Below, one piece after another: positions 15,991-25,088 of a DNA stretch of 47,767 nt. The translations under genes were made by a program, and so were the position numbers. Each line of letters begins with the position of its first letter. The first letter of the stretch is position 1. Source of the stretch: Flavobacterium cheongpyeongense (lineage in GTDB: Bacteria; Bacteroidota; Bacteroidia; Flavobacteriales; Flavobacteriaceae); NCBI RefSeq assembly GCF_003202435.1, contig NZ_QJHK01000029.1, positions 1-47,767 of the forward strand, in the 5' to 3' direction. The notes beneath the pieces are model-generated. The model saw only the letters and a program-made list of their open reading frames with translations, had not been told where the DNA came from and did no database searches.

Positions 15991-17280
15991 TTACCCCAAG
16001 AAACTCTTCAACTCCTCATAAGTCTCAATCTTCACACTAACTTTCTCCTCATTAATAACACTTTTAATTTGTGTTGGAATCGGAAGCGTAATTCCTAAAG
16101 CAGGTTCAACAACATCTAAGAACTTAATAGGATGGGCCGTTTCTAAGAAAATACCAATGGCGTTCGGTTTTTTTTCCAGTTCTTTTTTCAAACCTAAATA
16201 ACCAACAGCACCGTGTGGTTCTGCAATATAACCGTCTGTGTTATAAATTTTCTTCATAGCTTCAAGTGTTTGTTCATCGGTATAACTATAAGAAGAGAAG
16301 TCTTTTTCGAAAGCTTTCAGGTCATTATTGTACAATTCCTGAATCCTGATAAAGTTGCTTGGGTTTCCAACGTCCATAGCGTTAGAGATGGTTGCTTTAG
16401 AAGGTTTCGGGTCGTATTTTCCGTTTTCTAAGAATCTTGGCACCGTGTCGTTTACGTTGGTAGAGGCTACAAAATGTTCAATTGGCAAACCTAATTTCTT
16501 TGCCATAATTCCCGCACAGATATTTCCGAAGTTTCCGCTTGGGCAAGAGAAAACCAAAGGTTTGTTTTGACTTTTCAATGCTTTGTAAGCAAAGAAGAAA
16601 TAAAACATTTGCGGTAACCATCGTGCAATATTAATCGAATTTGCTGAAGTCAGGTTTTTATGCGCTAGAGTTTCGTCTAAAAACGCTTTTTTTACCATAT
16701 CCTGGCAATCGTCAAAAACACCGTCCACTTCAAGCGCTTTAATGTTTTGCCCTAAAGTAGTCAATTGTTTTTCCTGAATGTCGCTCACTTTTCCTGACGG
16801 ATATAAAATGACAACATCAACGCCGTCAACGCCTAAAAATCCGCTGGCAACTGCACCTCCCGTATCTCCGGAAGTCGCTACCAAAACGGTGTTTTTAACA
16901 TCTTTTTTGTCTTTATTAAAATATCCTAAACAACGTGACATGAATCGCGCTCCAACGTCTTTAAACGCCATTGTTGGGCCGTGGAATAATTCTAACGAAT
17001 AGATTCCGTTTTCTACTTTCACCACCGGAAAATCAAAAACTAAAGTATCTGCGATGATTTCTTTTAGTTTTGCTGCAGGTATTTCGTCTCCCACAAATTG
17101 CTGAATCGCTTCAAAAGCGATTTCTTCGTGGCTTAAACTTTCGATTTTATCAAAAAAAGAAGGATCTAAAGCTGTGATATTCTCAGGGAAATATAATCCT
17201 TTGTCACTTGCTAATCCTTGTATTACCGCTTCCTGAAAAGAAACTTTTGGGGCATTATGGTTTAAACTGTAGTATTTCAT
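15991..17280 (-). CDS. thrC: Threonine synthase
   Basis: 429 residues. A PLP enzyme that converts O-phosphohomoserine to threonine, the last step of the pathway. The N-terminus (MKYYSLNHNAPKVSFQEAV) and the PLP lysine motif LELFHGPTMAFKDVGARF (about residues 102-119) are clear; ATSGDTGGAVA is the phosphate-binding loop. It is the third gene of the thrA-thrB-thrC unit, separated from thrB by 111 bases made of short repeats. Confidence 0.97.
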   Translation of the reverse strand: MKYYSLNHNAPKVSFQEAVIQGLASDKGLYFPENITALDPSFFDKIESLSHEEIAFEAIQQFVGDEIPAAKLKEIIADTLVFDFPVVKVENGIYSLELFHGPTMAFKDVGARFMSRCLGYFNKDKKDVKNTVLVATSGDTGGAVASGFLGVDGVDVVILYPSGKVSDIQEKQLTTLGQNIKALEVDGVFDDCQDMVKKAFLDETLAHKNLTSANSINIARWLPQMFYFFFAYKALKSQNKPLVFSCPSGNFGNICAGIMAKKLGLPIEHFVASTNVNDTVPRFLENGKYDPKPSKATISNAMDVGNPSNFIRIQELYNNDLKAFEKDFSSYSYTDEQTLEAMKKIYNTDGYIAEPHGAVGYLGLKKELEKKPNAIGIFLETAHPIKFLDVVEPALGITLPIPTQIKSVINEEKVSVKIETYEELKSFLG

Positions 17281-17289
17281 TGTTTTTTT

Positions 17290-17383
17290 AAGTAATTAGT
17301 CCTTAGTAATTAGTGATTAGCTCTTAGTCTTAAGTTTTTTGCAACCAGGGACTAATTACTATTCACTAATTACTAATCACTAG
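17290..17383. repeat. Intergenic inverted/direct repeats between thrB and thrC
   Basis: TAGTAATTAGTG at 17304-17315 is inverted at 17364-17375, and variants of TTAGTAATTAGT recur. The two arms can fold into a long imperfect hairpin inside the thr transcript. Confidence 0.6.
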
Positions 17384-17391
17384 TATTCATT

Positions 17392-18315
17392 TTAAATAAT
17401 TCTCACTCCATCCGGATTGATTTTCGAAACGTGAATTTCATACGGCAGATTCATTTTTTCGTACACTTCGCTCATGGCTTTTGCAATTTGGTCAGCGGTG
17501 TTTTTTCCTCGGCTTAAAGCAAAAATCGAAGGGCCTGAACCTGAAATTCCGGAACCTAAAGCGCCGTTTTCATAAGCGGTTTGTTTGATTAAATCAAATC
17601 CCGGAATCAAAACGCTTCTTAAAGGCTCTACGATTTCGTCATGAAGCGACCGACCGATTAATTCGTAATCTTTGGTGTATAAACCAGCGACCAATCCGCC
17701 TACATTTCCCCATTGCATAATGGCACTTTTTAGGGAAACGGTTTGTTTTAGTACAGAACGGGCATCAGAAGTTTTTAACTCAATTTGTGGATGAACCACT
17801 GTTGCAAACAATTCTTCCGGACTGTCAATCCTGATAATATCAAGTGGAGCGTAACTTCTAACCAAGGTAAAACCTCCTAAAAGGGCAGGGGCAACGTTGT
17901 CTGCATGCGCGTTTCCGCTGGCCAGTTTTTCGCCCTGCATGGCAAATTGCACCAAATCTTTACGGGAATAAGGTCTGCCAAGCAATTCATTAATTCCGAA
18001 AACTGCTCCGGCAGAACTGGCAGCACTGCTTCCGATTCCGCTTCCTGCTTTGATGTTTTTGTAAATTTCAATTTCGAAACCAAAATCCAATTCGTCTAAA
18101 GTTGCTAACATCGCCAAAGCCGCCACCCCCGAAACATTTTTCTCAGTTTCCAAAGGCAAATCAGCCCCCACGATTTTAGTAATACGAACCCCTTTCTGAT
18201 CTGATTTTCGAACGATCATTTCGTCCCCCGCAGTGTCCAGGCAAAGTCCAAGCACGTCAAATCCGCATGAGAGGTTTGCGATAGTTGCCGGGCAAAATAG
18301 TTTTATTTCTTTCAT
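17392..18315 (-). CDS. thrB: Homoserine kinase
   Basis: 307 residues. A GHMP kinase that phosphorylates homoserine. The ATP loop KAGSGIGSSAASSAGAVFG (about residues 88-106), the N-terminal PATIANLSCGFDVLGL and the C-terminal GSGISGSGPSIFAL motif are intact. Length is normal. It lies between thrA and thrC on the same strand, with repeat-filled gaps on either side. Confidence 0.96.
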   Translation of the reverse strand: MKEIKLFCPATIANLSCGFDVLGLCLDTAGDEMIVRKSDQKGVRITKIVGADLPLETEKNVSGVAALAMLATLDELDFGFEIEIYKNIKAGSGIGSSAASSAGAVFGINELLGRPYSRKDLVQFAMQGEKLASGNAHADNVAPALLGGFTLVRSYAPLDIIRIDSPEELFATVVHPQIELKTSDARSVLKQTVSLKSAIMQWGNVGGLVAGLYTKDYELIGRSLHDEIVEPLRSVLIPGFDLIKQTAYENGALGSGISGSGPSIFALSRGKNTADQIAKAMSEVYEKMNLPYEIHVSKINPDGVRII

Positions 18316-18323
18316 TTTTGGTT

Positions 18324-18406
18324 GTTTCAGGTTTCAGGTTTCAGGTTTCAAGTTTAACCTCAAGGTTCGCAAAGTTTGGCAACTTGAAACATGAAACTTG
18401 AAACAA
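18324..18406. repeat. Short tandem and inverted repeats between thrA and thrB
   Basis: Four near-identical 7-base units (TTTCAGG type) at about 18324-18352 are followed by AACTTGAAACATGAAACTTG, giving inverted copies of GTTTCAAGTT. This is typical flavobacterial intergenic filler; the even unit without spacers is not a CRISPR. Confidence 0.6.
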
Positions 18407-18411
18407 AAAAA

Positions 18412-20859
18412 TTATATATTTCCAATTCTAATTACATCCGCAAAAATTCCTGAAGCGGTAACGGCAGCACCCGCACCTGCTCCTTTAATCAACAAAGGCT
18501 GATCTGCATAACGATCGGTGTAGAAAAGCACGATATTGTCTTTTCCTTCCAAATTATAGAAAGGGTGATCTTTTGGAATAAACTGAAGACCTACACTTGC
18601 TTTTCCGTTTTCGAATTGCGCTACATATTTCAAGCGGGAATCTTTGGCTAAAGCTTCTTCATAAATTCCGTTAAAATGAGCGGCATGTTTGATTAATGAT
18701 GCAAAAAAGTCTTCGTTATTAGTTGTAGCTAAACATTCAGCAGGCAAGAACGATTCGTTTGCGATAGCGTCAATATCCATTTCATAACCGCTTTCACGAA
18801 TCAGGATCAGGATTTTACGGGCAACGTCGATTCCGCTTAAGTCAATTTTTGGATCAGGTTCTGTGAATCCCTGAACTCCTGCTTCTTTAACCACATCATG
18901 GAAAGAATTGTCTTTATCGAAATTATTAAAAATGAAATTTAGGCTTCCCGATAAAACAGCCTGAATTTTATGTACTTTATCACCCGAAGCGATTAAGTTT
19001 TTAACCGTATCGATAATCGGTAATCCCGCACCCACATTCGTTTCAAATAAAAACGGAGCATTATATTGGCGTGATAAGCTTTTTAGTTTTTTGTAATTGT
19101 CATAAGCAGATGAACAGGCAATTTTGTTGCAGGTTACCACCGCAATACTTTCTTTCAGGAATTTCTCGTACATTTCAGAAACGCTTGCATTTGCTGTAAT
19201 ATCTACGAAAATACTGTTACGCAAGTTCAGTTCTTTGGCACGGGCGATGAATTCTGTGGCAATGGCAGGTTCTCCTTTTTCTAAAGTGGCCTGCCAGTCT
19301 TTTAAAGAAATTCCGTCTTCGTCAAAAATCATTTTTCTGGAGTTTGACAAAGCAATCACACGAACATTGATCTTTAAATTGTCTTTTAAGAATTTCTTCT
19401 GGTTGTGAATCTGCTCGATAAATTTTTCACCTACATTTCCAACACCCATTACAAACAGGTTCAATTGTTTGGTGTTTTCTTCGAAGAAGTTTTCATGTAA
19501 AGTATTCAGGGCTTTTTTAACATCTCTTTCGTTGATTACGGCTGAGATATTTCGTTCTGAAGCTCCCTGTGCAATAGCACGGATATTCACGTTGTTTTTT
19601 CCTAAAGTGCTGAACATTCTTCCGCTGAGACCCTGGTGATTTTTCATGTTTTCACCTACCAAAGCGATAATGCAAAGGTCTTTTTCAACAATGCACGGAT
19701 CTATTTTGTTTTGTTGAATTTCAATGTCAAAAGCCTTATTGATGGCTTCCTCGGCATTATCAGCATCCGAATTCAGGATTCCGATACATATAGAATGCTC
19801 AGAAGAGGCCTGAGTGATGAAAATAACATTGATTTTTTCGTGAGACAATACTTCAAACAAACGTTTAGAAGAACCTGAAACACCAATCATTCCCGGACCT
19901 TCAAGAGTTAATAATGAAATATGGTCGATATGGCTGATTCCTTTTACAGGAGTAGTCTGTTCTGAAATTTTATTAGAAATCAAAGTCCCTTCTGCTTCTG
20001 GTTCAAAAGTATTTTTGATCAGAATTGGAATATTCTTTCTTAAAACCGGCTGAATAGTTGGCGGGTACAATACTTTGGCACCAAAATGTGATAATTCCAT
20101 CGCTTCCTGATACGATATAGTGGCGATTGGCTGAGCCTGTTTTACAATTTTAGGATTGGCGGTAAACATTCCGTTGACATCAGTCCAGATTTCCAACTGT
20201 TCTGCATCAAGAGCTCCTGCTATAATGGCAGCTGTATAATCAGAACCGCCACGGCCCAAAGTAGAAGTGATTCCGTCAAGGGTTTGAGCGATGAATCCGG
20301 GTAAAATAGTAATTTTTGAATCATTTTCTGTGAAATATTCCTGAATCAGCCCGTTTGAAATTTCAAAATTGACCACTGCCTTCCCAAAATCAGCATTGGT
20401 TTTAATTAATTCCCGGCTGTCTTTATATACAGCAGTTTTATCCGTTTGCTGGTATGCCTGTGCAATGATGAAAGAAGAAAGCAATTCTCCGAAACTCAAG
20501 ACAGTATCAGCGGTTCTTGGTGATAACTCCCCCAATAAAAAACATCCGTCCAACAATGTTTCCAGATGGTTGATGATTCTTTTGATATGGCTTAAAAAAC
20601 TGCTTTGTTCGCTAACAGGAATTAATTCTTTTAAGGTGTCAAGGTGTTTTTTTTCAATTTCAGCTACGATTTCGCGGAAACTTTCGTCGTTTTCAGCTGC
20701 TTTTGCTGCGGCTGACAGCAGCATATCGGTTACTTTGCTTAAAGCAGATACCACAACAACCAATTTATCTTCTTTGGAATTCTGGTTTATAATGTCGAGA
20801 ACAAGTTTTATATTTTGTGCATTGGCAACCGAAGTTCCGCCAAATTTTAATACTTTCAT
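18412..20859 (-). CDS. thrA: Bifunctional aspartate kinase / homoserine dehydrogenase I
   Basis: 815 residues. Residues about 1-295 are the aspartate kinase domain (MKVLKFGGTSVANAQN; LGRGGSDYTAAIIAGAL). Residues about 310-455 hold two ACT regulatory domains (SLLTLEGPGMIGVSG; IIALVGENMKNHQGLSGRM), where threonine feedback is expected. Residues about 465-815 are homoserine dehydrogenase (FVMGVGNVGEKFIEQI; ALSGSLNFIFNNF). It makes aspartyl phosphate and reduces the semialdehyde to homoserine. It is the first structural gene after a threonine-rich leader peptide, 105 bases downstream of the leader stop. Confidence 0.97.
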   Translation of the reverse strand: MKVLKFGGTSVANAQNIKLVLDIINQNSKEDKLVVVVSALSKVTDMLLSAAAKAAENDESFREIVAEIEKKHLDTLKELIPVSEQSSFLSHIKRIINHLETLLDGCFLLGELSPRTADTVLSFGELLSSFIIAQAYQQTDKTAVYKDSRELIKTNADFGKAVVNFEISNGLIQEYFTENDSKITILPGFIAQTLDGITSTLGRGGSDYTAAIIAGALDAEQLEIWTDVNGMFTANPKIVKQAQPIATISYQEAMELSHFGAKVLYPPTIQPVLRKNIPILIKNTFEPEAEGTLISNKISEQTTPVKGISHIDHISLLTLEGPGMIGVSGSSKRLFEVLSHEKINVIFITQASSEHSICIGILNSDADNAEEAINKAFDIEIQQNKIDPCIVEKDLCIIALVGENMKNHQGLSGRMFSTLGKNNVNIRAIAQGASERNISAVINERDVKKALNTLHENFFEENTKQLNLFVMGVGNVGEKFIEQIHNQKKFLKDNLKINVRVIALSNSRKMIFDEDGISLKDWQATLEKGEPAIATEFIARAKELNLRNSIFVDITANASVSEMYEKFLKESIAVVTCNKIACSSAYDNYKKLKSLSRQYNAPFLFETNVGAGLPIIDTVKNLIASGDKVHKIQAVLSGSLNFIFNNFDKDNSFHDVVKEAGVQGFTEPDPKIDLSGIDVARKILILIRESGYEMDIDAIANESFLPAECLATTNNEDFFASLIKHAAHFNGIYEEALAKDSRLKYVAQFENGKASVGLQFIPKDHPFYNLEGKDNIVLFYTDRYADQPLLIKGAGAGAAVTASGIFADVIRIGNI

Positions 20860-20949
20860 TTTGATGTTTTTTTCTTTTTATGCAAATATTTTTATGTATC
20901 CAAAGTCTTTCTTCTTTCGCGAAAAAAGTATAGATAATCAGGATTATAT

Positions 20950-20974
20950 GTAAAAATTATACCCCTAAGGGGTA
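20950..20974 (-). terminator. Attenuator hairpin at the end of the thr leader
   Basis: On the minus strand TACCCC-TTA-GGGGTA (20974-20960) is followed by TAATTTTTA. The left arm overlaps the last Thr codon, the Pro codon and the stop of the leader peptide. A ribosome stalled on the Thr run would cover the arm and stop the hairpin from forming, allowing read-through into thrA. The stem is short (6 bp) but GC-rich in an AT-rich context. Confidence 0.55.
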
Positions 20975-21066
20975 GTTGTTGTTGTAGTAGAAATTGTAGT
21001 AACAGCAATTGCAACTCTTGTTTGAGTTGTCTCTGAAGATTGATATTTGTAGCTGTTACGTTTCAT
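20965..21066 (-). CDS. thr operon leader peptide
   Basis: 33 codons, too short for usual gene finding. It begins MKRNSYKYQSS and ends TTISTTTTTTP-stop. It has 11 Thr and 2 Ile, with six consecutive Thr codons (ACT ACA ACA ACA ACT ACC) directly before Pro and stop. Threonine and isoleucine are the end products of the pathway downstream, exactly as in the enterobacterial thr leader, although the sequence is not alike. It lies immediately upstream of thrA and ends in a hairpin with a T-rich tail. Translation probably senses threonyl-tRNA supply. Confidence 0.8.
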   Translation of the reverse strand: MKRNSYKYQSSETTQTRVAIAVTTISTTTTTTP

Positions 21067-21077
21067 TTTTGATTTTC

Positions 21078-21085
21078 CAAAAGTA
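21078..21085 (-). promoter_or_regulatory. -7 promoter element of the thr operon
   Basis: On the minus strand TACTTTTG matches TAnnTTTG and lies only 11 bases upstream of the leader-peptide ATG, so the transcript is expected to have a very short 5' end. No clear -33 box. Confidence 0.6.
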
Positions 21086-21307
21086 CAGTTTTTTATAAAA
21101 GTTAAAAAGTTAAATTGCCTTTTTGCGAATATTTTAATAAAACAAATGATAAAAAATCAATATTGAGTATTTGTTAAAATTAGATGTATTAAGTTGAGTT
21201 TTTGATATATTTCTGATTAGAATTTGATTGATCAAAAGGTTTTGTTTTAACCGTATCTGTTTTAAAAAGCAGTTATAATACTTCTTAATCAGAATTGTGA
21301 AATAAAT

Positions 21308-21315
21308 AATTTTGA
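21308..21315 (+). promoter_or_regulatory. Possible -7 promoter element of hutH
   Basis: TAATTTTG matches the -7 consensus, 94 bases upstream of the hutH ATG. The region 21086-21408 is otherwise non-coding and AT-rich. Confidence 0.4.
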
Positions 21316-21408
21316 AAAATGGCTCGATTATAAATTTTAATTATTGTGATAAAATATTGCTTTTTAATATTGATTTGTTGAATTTTGATGTTTTAATTAA
21401 TAAGCATT

Positions 21409-22923
21409 ATGAGAGAAATCCACTATATCAGTACTGAAACCATTACTTTAGAGACATTGCAGGAAATTTTAAGTCAGGATAAGGCATTAGAATTATCTGA
21501 AGAAGCTAAAGTAAATGTGCAGAAATGCCGTGATTATCTGGATAAAAAAATGGCTTCCCATTCTGAACCTATTTATGGTATCAATACCGGATTTGGATCA
21601 CTTTACAGTGTGAAAATCTCAAATGAAAACTTGTCTAAACTTCAGGAAAACCTTGTAAAATCACACGCCTGCGGAACCGGAGAAGAAGTTCCTGTAGACA
21701 TTGTAAAATTAATGCTGTTTCTTAAAATTCAGTCTTTAAGTTACGGACATTCAGGAATTCAGCTGCAGACATTAAATCGTCTGATTGATTTTTATAATCA
21801 TGATATTCTTCCGGTTATTTATACGCAGGGATCGCTTGGTGCATCTGGGGATTTAGCCCCTTTGGCACATTTGTCACTGCCATTATTAGGAGAGGGCGAA
21901 GTTTATTTTGAAGGTAAAAGAATGGCTTCTGCCGAAGTTTTAAAACATTTTAGCTGGGAACCAATTGTTTTGCAGTCAAAAGAAGGTTTGGCCTTATTAA
22001 ATGGAACCCAATTTATGGGGGCTTACGGAGCACATATTTTGATAAAGGCTTATAAATATTCGTATCTGGCAGATTTAATTGGCACCATTTCATTGGAAGC
22101 TTTTGATGGAAGAATTGAACCGTTTAATGAATTGATTCATTTTATACGTCCTCACAAAGGTCAGATAATTACGGCACAGCGGATTAATGAGTTTTTAGAA
22201 GGAAGTGAAATTATTGCTCAGGAGAAAAAACATGTTCAGGATCCGTATTCATTCCGTTGTATGCCTCAGGTTCACGGGGCCTCAAAAGATGCCATTGATT
22301 ACGTTCGAAAAGTATTCAAGACCGAAATCAATTCGGTTACGGATAATCCTAATATATTTATTGAATCCGATCAGATCGTTTCCGGGGGAAATTTTCACGG
22401 ACAGCCGTTGGCTTTAGCTTTGGATTTTATGGCGATCGCTTTAGCCGAATTAGGAAGTATTTCAGAACGAAGAACCTATCAGTTAATTTCCGGACAGCGA
22501 AATCTTCCGGCCTTTCTGGTAGATAATCCTGGTTTGAATTCAGGATTTATGATTCCGCAATATACCGCTGCAAGTATTGCAAGTCAAAATAAACAGCTGG
22601 CAACACCATCAAGTGTAGATAGTATTGTTTCGAGCAACGGACAGGAAGATCATGTAAGTATGGGGGCAAACGGAGCAACAAAAGCATTGCGGGTTATGGA
22701 TAACTTAGAGCGTATTCTGGCGATCGAATTATTAAATGCTTCACAGGCAATTGCATACAGAGAACCTTTAAAATCAAGTGATTTCATCGAAATGTTTTTG
22801 AGCAGTTACAGAGAAATTGTGCCTTTGGTAAAGGAAGACAGGATTTTACATTATGATATTGAGAATAGTATTTCGTTTTTAAATAGTTTTCAAATTGAAA
22901 ATGATTTATTAACAATGGCTTAA
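21409..22923 (+). CDS. hutH: Histidine ammonia-lyase
   Basis: 504 residues. Deaminates histidine to urocanate. The Ala-Ser-Gly triad that forms the MIO cofactor is seen in TQGSLGASGDLAPLAHLS (about residues 139-156). YGINTGFGSLYSVKI near residue 56 and TDNPNIFIESDQIVSGGNFH near 310 are family hallmarks. Other aromatic ammonia-lyases share the fold, but the overall pattern fits HutH. No hutU, hutI or hutG gene is adjacent, so the pathway genes are scattered or absent. Confidence 0.9.
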   Translation: MREIHYISTETITLETLQEILSQDKALELSEEAKVNVQKCRDYLDKKMASHSEPIYGINTGFGSLYSVKISNENLSKLQENLVKSHACGTGEEVPVDIVKLMLFLKIQSLSYGHSGIQLQTLNRLIDFYNHDILPVIYTQGSLGASGDLAPLAHLSLPLLGEGEVYFEGKRMASAEVLKHFSWEPIVLQSKEGLALLNGTQFMGAYGAHILIKAYKYSYLADLIGTISLEAFDGRIEPFNELIHFIRPHKGQIITAQRINEFLEGSEIIAQEKKHVQDPYSFRCMPQVHGASKDAIDYVRKVFKTEINSVTDNPNIFIESDQIVSGGNFHGQPLALALDFMAIALAELGSISERRTYQLISGQRNLPAFLVDNPGLNSGFMIPQYTAASIASQNKQLATPSSVDSIVSSNGQEDHVSMGANGATKALRVMDNLERILAIELLNASQAIAYREPLKSSDFIEMFLSSYREIVPLVKEDRILHYDIENSISFLNSFQIENDLLTMA

Positions 22924-22944
22924 CATTGGAGAATAATATTGAAG

Positions 22945-22952
22945 TAATTTTG
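22945..22952 (+). promoter_or_regulatory. -7 promoter element of the DUF47-pit operon
   Basis: TAATTTTG matches TAnnTTTG, 19 bases upstream of the DUF47 ATG. A TTG at 22926-22928 is the nearest -33 candidate, spaced 16 bases. Confidence 0.6.
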
Positions 22953-22971
22953 CGCTATCAAAAATATAAAA

Positions 22972-23616
22972 ATGTCAATAAACAGTATTTTCCAATTTTT
23001 AGTGCCGAAAGACAAGAAGTTCTTTCCACTTTTTGAAGAAGCTTCAAGCAATTTAATTGAATTGGCTTCTAACTTACATGAAGCTGTAAACCTTCCATTG
23101 AAAGAAAGAGAAGTCCTTTTTCAGAAAATTGATGAATTAGAGCAAAAAGGAGAAGACATTACACGTCAAACCAATCTGGAACTTAGCAGAAATTTTATCA
23201 CTCCCTTTGACAGAGAAGATATTCATACCTTAATTACATCTATTGATAACGTTGCCGATTACCTTCATGGAGCAGCAAGCCGTATGAGATTATACCAGGT
23301 TGATAAGATTACAAAGTCGATCAGAAAAATGACCGAAATCAATCTTGAAGCTTGTCAGAATATTGACAGTGCAGTAAAAGAGTTGAGAAATTTAAAGAAT
23401 TTCAAAGTAATTAAAGATGCTTGTGTCAGAATCAATAAGCTGGAAAACAAGTCGGATAACGTATATAACAAAGCAGTTTTTGAAATTTTTGAAAACGAAA
23501 CAGACGCTAAAAATATTATTAAATATAAAGAAGTGTTATCTGTTTTGGAATCAGCAACAGACAAGTGTAAGAGTGTTGCAAACATACTGGAATCTATTTC
23601 TGTAAAACATTCTTAA
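22972..23616 (+). CDS. DUF47 (PhoU-like) phosphate transport accessory protein
   Basis: 214 residues, all helical. The pattern (FFPLFEEASSNLIELASNL; EQKGEDITRQTNLELSRNF; TPFDREDIHTLITSIDNVADYL) is the DUF47 signature, including the conserved DxExxxD-like metal-binding face typical of PhoU-like bundles. These proteins are usually encoded directly before a Pit-type transporter and modulate it. The transporter gene follows after 32 bases. Confidence 0.92.
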   Translation: MSINSIFQFLVPKDKKFFPLFEEASSNLIELASNLHEAVNLPLKEREVLFQKIDELEQKGEDITRQTNLELSRNFITPFDREDIHTLITSIDNVADYLHGAASRMRLYQVDKITKSIRKMTEINLEACQNIDSAVKELRNLKNFKVIKDACVRINKLENKSDNVYNKAVFEIFENETDAKNIIKYKEVLSVLESATDKCKSVANILESISVKHS

Positions 23617-23648
23617 TTCAATTTATTTCATTCTGAAGTTATAATTTT

Positions 23649-24989
23649 ATGACGCTACTTATAATTATTATAGTACTAGCCTTAATTTTTGATTACATCA
23701 ATGGTTTTCACGATGCGGCAAATGCTATAGCGACTGTTGTTGCCACAAAGGTTCTAACGCCTTTTCAGGCCGTACTTTGGGCAGCATTTTTTAACTTTCT
23801 GGCGTATTGGGTTTTTGGATTTGGTGTTGCAGATACTGTTGCTAAAACAGCGCACACAATGGAAATTAACCTTGTCGTTATCCTGGCCGGTGTTATTGCA
23901 GCAATCTGCTGGAATTTACTGACCTGGTGGTTAGGGATTCCTTCCAGTTCCTCACATACTTTAATTGGAGGTTTTGCAGGAGCAGCGATTGCTCATGCTA
24001 TTGCAGTTCATGGTTTTTCAGGGTATGCAGGAGAAGACGGAACTACACATTACTGGTACGAGATCGTAAGCTGGTATAAGGCTGGTAAAGATGGCGGAAT
24101 GCCTTCAGGAGTTATTATAATTATTGCTTTTATTGTACTGGCACCATTAGTGGGTGCATTAGCTTCTTATTTAATTTCTATTTGGTTATTAAATGCTTCC
24201 CGAAAAAATATTGGCCCAAAAATATTTACAGTTGCTTTAATGATGGCAACAATTTGGTTTGTGTATGTTCAAATGGTTCCCTATGAAGTTATAAAAGCAG
24301 AAGGAAAACCTCGTTTTGATTCACATTTCTGGAGTGTAGTCTTTGATGGGCATAATATCAAATGGTTTTTAGTTGCTTTTATTATCCTTACTGTTAGTGC
24401 CTTTTGTTTGATATTCAGTAGTTTGAGTTTGCATCAGGCTGATGCAGCGCTGAAAAAAATGCAATTATTATCTTCTGCAGCTTTTAGTTTAGGTCACGGA
24501 GGTAATGATTCTCAAAAAGTTATGGGTATTATCGCTGCTGCTGTTGCAGTATATATCAATACAAATCCGGGAGTTCACATGGATTCATGGTTAGACGTTG
24601 TTTTGCCAAATGATGATAAGGGAATAAAAGGAGTAATGCCGGGCTGGATTCCGTTAGCATGTTATTCGGCTATTGCAGCGGGAACTTTGAGCGGAGGTTG
24701 GAAAATTGTGAAAACAATGGGTTCTAAAATTACCAAAGTAAGTTCTTTTGAAGGTGTTGCTGCAGAAACAGCAGGTGCTTTGACACTCTATTTTACAGAA
24801 CACTTAAAAATTCCGGTTAGTACAACACATACGATTACAGGTTCAATCATTGGAGTTGGATTAACAAAACGTGTATCTGCTGTTCGTTGGGGGGTAACCG
24901 TAAGTCTGATCTGGGCATGGGTTTTAACAATTCCTATTTCAGCTTTATTGGCAGGATTGGTTTACTTTGTGTTGAGTGTTTTTATCTAA
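23649..24989 (+). CDS. Inorganic phosphate transporter, PiT family
   Basis: 446 residues with about ten membrane helices. The duplicated PiT signature is present as FDYINGFHDAANAIATVVAT (about residues 15-34) and SLGHGGNDSQKVMGIIAAA (about 281-299). WWLGIPSSSSHTLIGG and KIPVSTTHTITGSIIGVG are the paired PxSxTH-like loops. It takes up phosphate or metal-phosphate driven by cations. The last gene of a two-gene operon with the DUF47 protein; a strong terminator follows. Confidence 0.95.
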   Translation: MTLLIIIIVLALIFDYINGFHDAANAIATVVATKVLTPFQAVLWAAFFNFLAYWVFGFGVADTVAKTAHTMEINLVVILAGVIAAICWNLLTWWLGIPSSSSHTLIGGFAGAAIAHAIAVHGFSGYAGEDGTTHYWYEIVSWYKAGKDGGMPSGVIIIIAFIVLAPLVGALASYLISIWLLNASRKNIGPKIFTVALMMATIWFVYVQMVPYEVIKAEGKPRFDSHFWSVVFDGHNIKWFLVAFIILTVSAFCLIFSSLSLHQADAALKKMQLLSSAAFSLGHGGNDSQKVMGIIAAAVAVYINTNPGVHMDSWLDVVLPNDDKGIKGVMPGWIPLACYSAIAAGTLSGGWKIVKTMGSKITKVSSFEGVAAETAGALTLYFTEHLKIPVSTTHTITGSIIGVGLTKRVSAVRWGVTVSLIWAWVLTIPISALLAGLVYFVLSVFI

Positions 24990-25043
24990 AATGTAAAATG
25001 ATTTTTGTGAAATGTGAGATGTAAATCGCATTTAAAAACATAT

Positions 25044-25080
25044 AAAAAAGCTGGTTTCAAATTAAGAAACCAGCTTTTTT
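25044..25080. terminator. Bidirectional terminator between pit and thioesterase genes
   Basis: A 15-bp stem, AAAAAAGCTGGTTTC (25044-25058) with its complement (25066-25080), has A and T runs on both sides and ends both convergent transcripts. Confidence 0.92.
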
Positions 25081-25088
25081 TTATATTT

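Noticed and set aside
18324..18406. CRISPR array
   Set aside because: Units are 7 bases in direct contact with no unique spacers.
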